Assembly: GCA_018828825.1 (NCBI GenBank)
Contig: JAHJUV010000065.1
Location: 1-6,588 of the forward strand
Length of the DNA stretch: 6,588 nucleotides
DNA from: Planctomycetota bacterium
Lineage (GTDB): Bacteria; Planctomycetota; Phycisphaerae; Sedimentisphaerales; UBA12454
Reading direction: 5' to 3'
The notes below the pieces were generated by a model. It was given only the letters and a program-made list of their open reading frames with translations. It ran no database searches and had not been told where the DNA came from. Below are positions 4,885-6,588 of the stretch, piece after piece; the first letter of the stretch is position 1; the number at the start of each line of letters is the position of its first letter. The position numbers and the translations under genes were made by a program.

Positions 4885-4914
4885 ATTATACAGTCTGTAT
4901 AAAACATTTTACAA
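4885..4914 (-). promoter_or_regulatory. promoter of the three-gene operon
   Basis: Read on the minus strand, TTGTAA (4914-4909) and a perfect TATAAT (4890-4885) are separated by 18 bp, about 30 bp upstream of the first ATG. The -10 box is exact and the -35 box matches 4 of 6 positions. Confidence 0.6.
4887..4901. promoter_or_regulatory. palindromic operator candidate TATACAGTCTGTATA
   Basis: A perfect 7-1-7 inverted repeat, TATACAG-T-CTGTATA, overlaps the -10 box of the operon promoter. A dimeric repressor bound here would block RNA polymerase. The half-sites resemble LexA-type CTGTATA words but in the reverse arrangement (arms point outward), so I do not call it a LexA box. Confidence 0.55.
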
Positions 4915-4947
4915 AACCGCCATCACCGTATTACTCGGCGAACCTTC

Positions 4948-4974
4948 TCCGCAGGATCCCTTTCGGGAGCCGGA
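4948..4974. repeat. small palindrome with TTTC loop
   Basis: TCCC (4957-4960) pairs with GGGA (4965-4968) around TTTC, flanked by TCCG (4948-4951) and CGGA (4971-4974). It looks like a REP-type hairpin. From here to 5250 I see no gene or other clear signal; the sequence is AT-rich with stops in every frame. Confidence 0.4.
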
Positions 4975-5252
4975 TTTATTTATCGCTATAACACGATATT
5001 CATTTCATTGGTCTTGACCGTTTTCTTTGTAACATAACAGAAATAACTTTTCTCGACAACTTCAGAATATAAAACCAATTGAAGTTTACTCGTGTTCCTC
5101 AAAAACAATCGCATTTTTTTCCTTCTCCAAAAGCAGCTTACTATTATAGACGTTTCCTGCCGACAATCAAGAAAAAAACCGTGTAAAATTAAATCTATAA
5201 TCTCTGTAAACTTGTGCCAGAGGTATCTATGGTAAAGGAAGTGTAACCGTGT

Positions 5253-5381
5253 TTTGTTTCAACGAGGCACAGTTGCTGTGCCGCAGCAAAAAGCAGGAAA
5301 GCTGAACGCAGAAATTTATTTCGAGTACGGCTTACTGCTTTGAGTAAAAGGCCATTTGTAAAATGGACTTGTTGAAACAAA
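5253..5381. repeat. nested inverted-repeat element, possible structured RNA or MITE relic
   Basis: TTTGTTTCAAC (5253-5263) is the exact reverse complement of GTTGAAACAAA (5371-5381), 129 bp end to end. Inside are three more perfect hairpins: GGCACAG-TTG-CTGTGCC (5266-5282), TTACT with AGTAA (5332-5336 and 5343-5347) and CCATTT-GTA-AAATGG (5352-5366). The layout is a closing stem with several internal hairpins, as in a multi-branched RNA or a small transposon relic. No target duplication is obvious at the ends. A minus-strand open frame crosses it, but its sequence follows the palindromes and looks non-coding. Confidence 0.5.
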
Positions 5382-5407
5382 CAGTGTCAATCCGTGTCTG
5401 ATTTTTC

Positions 5408-5470
5408 TTCGTGTTCCTTCGTGGTGAAAGATTTAGTAATAATCAGTGTCATCAGCGTAATCAGCGTCCA
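5408..5470. repeat. short direct-repeat tract of a dispersed family
   Basis: TTCGTGTTCC and TTCGTGGTGA stand in tandem at about 5408-5427. Three nonamers follow: ATCAGTGTC (5442-5450), ATCAGCGTA (5451-5459) and ATCAGCGTC (5460-5468). AATCCGTGT lies just before, at 5389-5397. The same words occur inverted at 2551-2569. No coding function is supported. Confidence 0.5.
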
Positions 5471-5510
5471 AATTTTTCGTGTCTTGGCCTGCCCATCCGT
5501 CCTGTCCGCT

Positions 5511-5530
5511 CGTAGTCCCTTAGGGACGAA
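5511..5530. repeat. palindrome GTCCC-TTA-GGGAC
   Basis: GTCCC (5515-5519) and GGGAC (5523-5527) form a small hairpin about 40 bp past the 3' end of the aminopeptidase gene. There is no T-run after it in that gene's direction, so it is not called a terminator. It resembles ATCCC-GTTA-GGGAT at 2653-2666. Confidence 0.4.
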
Positions 5531-5564
5531 GACGGAAGCCTTGTGCGAAGGAGGGTGGCTATCT

Positions 5565-6588
5565 TCAAACTTTCAGCAGCGGAACTTCTTCACTCTTGAG
5601 CAGTGTGCTCAAAATTTCACAGCCATTTTCGGTAATAAGTACATTGTCCTCTATTCTTATTCCGAATTTACCGGGAATATAAACCGCAGGCTCAACCGTA
5701 ATAACATTACCGTTCTGCAAAGATGCTTTTGAAAGTACCGAAACCCTCGGCTGTTCGTGAACATCAAGACCGGTGCCGTGGCCCAGGCCATGGCCATAAG
5801 GTAGTAATTTCGACGACTTGATAGTCTTTTTTGCGATTTCGTCGACCTTTTTGGCCTCGATACCCGCTTTGAGCACATTTATAGCGTCGGTCTGTGCCCG
5901 GAGTACTGTTTTGTAAGCCTTTGCGTAAAAATTATTTACCTTTCCGACAGCGAAACATCTGGTTATATCACAGCAATAGCCGTTAAATTTGGCGCCGTAA
6001 TCTATAAGAATAGTATCAATTTTTCTGAGTTTCCTGGCTGTCGGACGATGATGCGCCATCGCAGAATTACTTCCGAAAGCGACTACTGTTTCAAACGAAG
6101 GACTTGCGCCGGCTTTTTTCAATTCAAATTCGAGTATCGCCGCAATTTCGGCCTCACTCATATTGACGCGAATTTTCGGCAAAACTTTTTCAAGCGCTCT
6201 TTCCGCAATCTCAATCGCCTTTTTTATCGCAGCTATTTCAGATTTGTCTTTAATGGCCCTGACAGATTCGACAAGATTTTTAACAGGTTTAATCCGCACA
6301 GGCCCGCCCCCGCGCTTTCTTGCGAAAGCAAGAGCGGGGGGGGCAGGCAGTTTTTTGCGAAGGAGATTAAATATTGCCAGTTGGATTTTATCTTCAACCG
6401 CAACGATTTTAACAGCGGCAAGTTTTTTTAATATATCGGCAGCGTCTATCATCGAGCCTTTGCGCTGATAAATTCTGCAAATCGGACATTCTTTTTTTGC
6501 CTGGAGAGTATATCTGCTGTCGGTAATAAGTATAGATTTGCCTCCGAGCAAAATCAGCCAGCTGTCTTCGCCTGTAAAACCGCTCAGG
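5565..6588 (-). CDS. M24 family Xaa-Pro aminopeptidase, partial (N-terminus beyond the window)
   Basis: A cytoplasmic metallopeptidase that removes N-terminal residues before proline. The frame stays open to the window edge and begins LSGFTGEDSWLI, the typical end of the N-terminal creatinase-like domain before TDSRYTLQA, so an apparent TTG start at 6551 is not real. Visible length is 340 aa. The five metal ligands of the pita-bread fold are present (visible-residue numbers): D196 and D207 (DYGAKFNGYCCD), H270 in GLGHGTGLDVHE, E299 in TVEPAVY and E313 in GIRIED. Spacings D-D (11) and H-E (29) match E. coli PepP. Between the two domains is an unusual Pro/Ala/Arg/Gly-rich stretch (PAPPALAFARKRGGGP) encoded by a palindromic element. 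It ends with TGA at 5567-5565. Confidence 0.93.
   Translation of the reverse strand, partial: LSGFTGEDSWLILLGGKSILITDSRYTLQAKKECPICRIYQRKGSMIDAADILKKLAAVKIVAVEDKIQLAIFNLLRKKLPAPPALAFARKRGGGPVRIKPVKNLVESVRAIKDKSEIAAIKKAIEIAERALEKVLPKIRVNMSEAEIAAILEFELKKAGASPSFETVVAFGSNSAMAHHRPTARKLRKIDTILIDYGAKFNGYCCDITRCFAVGKVNNFYAKAYKTVLRAQTDAINVLKAGIEAKKVDEIAKKTIKSSKLLPYGHGLGHGTGLDVHEQPRVSVLSKASLQNGNVITVEPAVYIPGKFGIRIEDNVLITENGCEILSTLLKSEEVPLLKV
6307..6340. repeat. GAAA-capped palindrome inside the aminopeptidase gene; its 3' half recurs at 1-15
   Basis: CCCCCGC (6307-6313) pairs with GCGGGGG (6334-6340), and TCTTGC (6318-6323) with GCAAGA (6328-6333) around a GAAA loop, leaving a 4-nt bulge at 6314-6317. 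Bases 6326-6340 are identical to window bases 1-15, the 3' arm of P3 in the TPP riboswitch. In the protein the element adds about 15-18 residues between domains without breaking the frame, which resembles palindromic elements that insert into ORFs, known best from Rickettsia. Confidence 0.65.

Noticed and set aside
4887..4901. LexA (SOS) box
   Set aside because: The half-sites point the wrong way and the single-base centre does not match the known LexA consensus.
5195..5380. Minus-strand open frame of 61 codons with a hydrophobic middle
   Set aside because: It coincides with the nested inverted repeats, has no Shine-Dalgarno and ends in AT-rich spacer; judged non-coding.
5394..5732. Plus-strand open frame of 112 codons
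   Set aside because: It runs through dispersed short repeats and then antisense into the aminopeptidase gene.
6549..6551. TTG as start of the aminopeptidase
   Set aside because: The frame continues upstream with conserved family sequence (LSGFTGEDSWLI) to the window edge.

Overview
This window looks like bacterial chromosome of moderate GC, rich in small palindromic repeats and with an accessory character. Taxonomy is a guess. The short ThiC without the long N-terminal domain, the repeat-filled spacers and a remnant gene start reading MARFPKT suggest Planctomycetota or a similar environmental anaerobe, but nothing here proves it.

Left part (1-1579): a TPP riboswitch, cut by the window's left edge, with a clear terminator/antiterminator platform, controls thiC (HMP-P synthase of thiamine biosynthesis). 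The aptamer carries a 100-nt extra segment between two blocks that are normally adjacent.

Middle (1580-2417): directly on the thiC stop codon sits a 104-bp element with perfect 18-bp terminal inverted repeats, flanked by TAAA on both sides. It is followed by a textbook sigma70-type promoter (TTGACA-17-TATACT) that would give an almost leaderless mRNA for an MntA-type nucleotidyltransferase. A HEPN gene overlaps its end by 4 nt. The HEPN protein is a chimera: about 76 residues of HEPN domain are joined in frame to a second, diverged copy of the last 43 residues of ThiC, including its three-cysteine [4Fe-4S] motif. This is the most striking feature of the window.

Spacer 2418-3036: no intact gene. 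It holds REP-like palindromes, one intrinsic terminator, six 21-bp tandem repeats whose minus strand reads as a heptapeptide repeat, and a truncated gene start with a strong ribosome binding site.

Right-centre (3037-4914, minus strand): three overlapping genes of unknown function form one operon (245, 201 and 165 aa) behind a promoter whose -10 box overlaps a perfect 15-bp palindrome.

Spacer 4915-5564: no convincing gene. It holds a nested inverted-repeat element (5253-5381), small palindromes and dispersed short repeats. Right end (5565-6588, minus strand): the C-terminal 340 residues of an M24 Xaa-Pro aminopeptidase whose start lies beyond the window. Its gene contains a GAAA-capped palindrome whose 3' half is identical to the first 15 bases of the window, inside the riboswitch.
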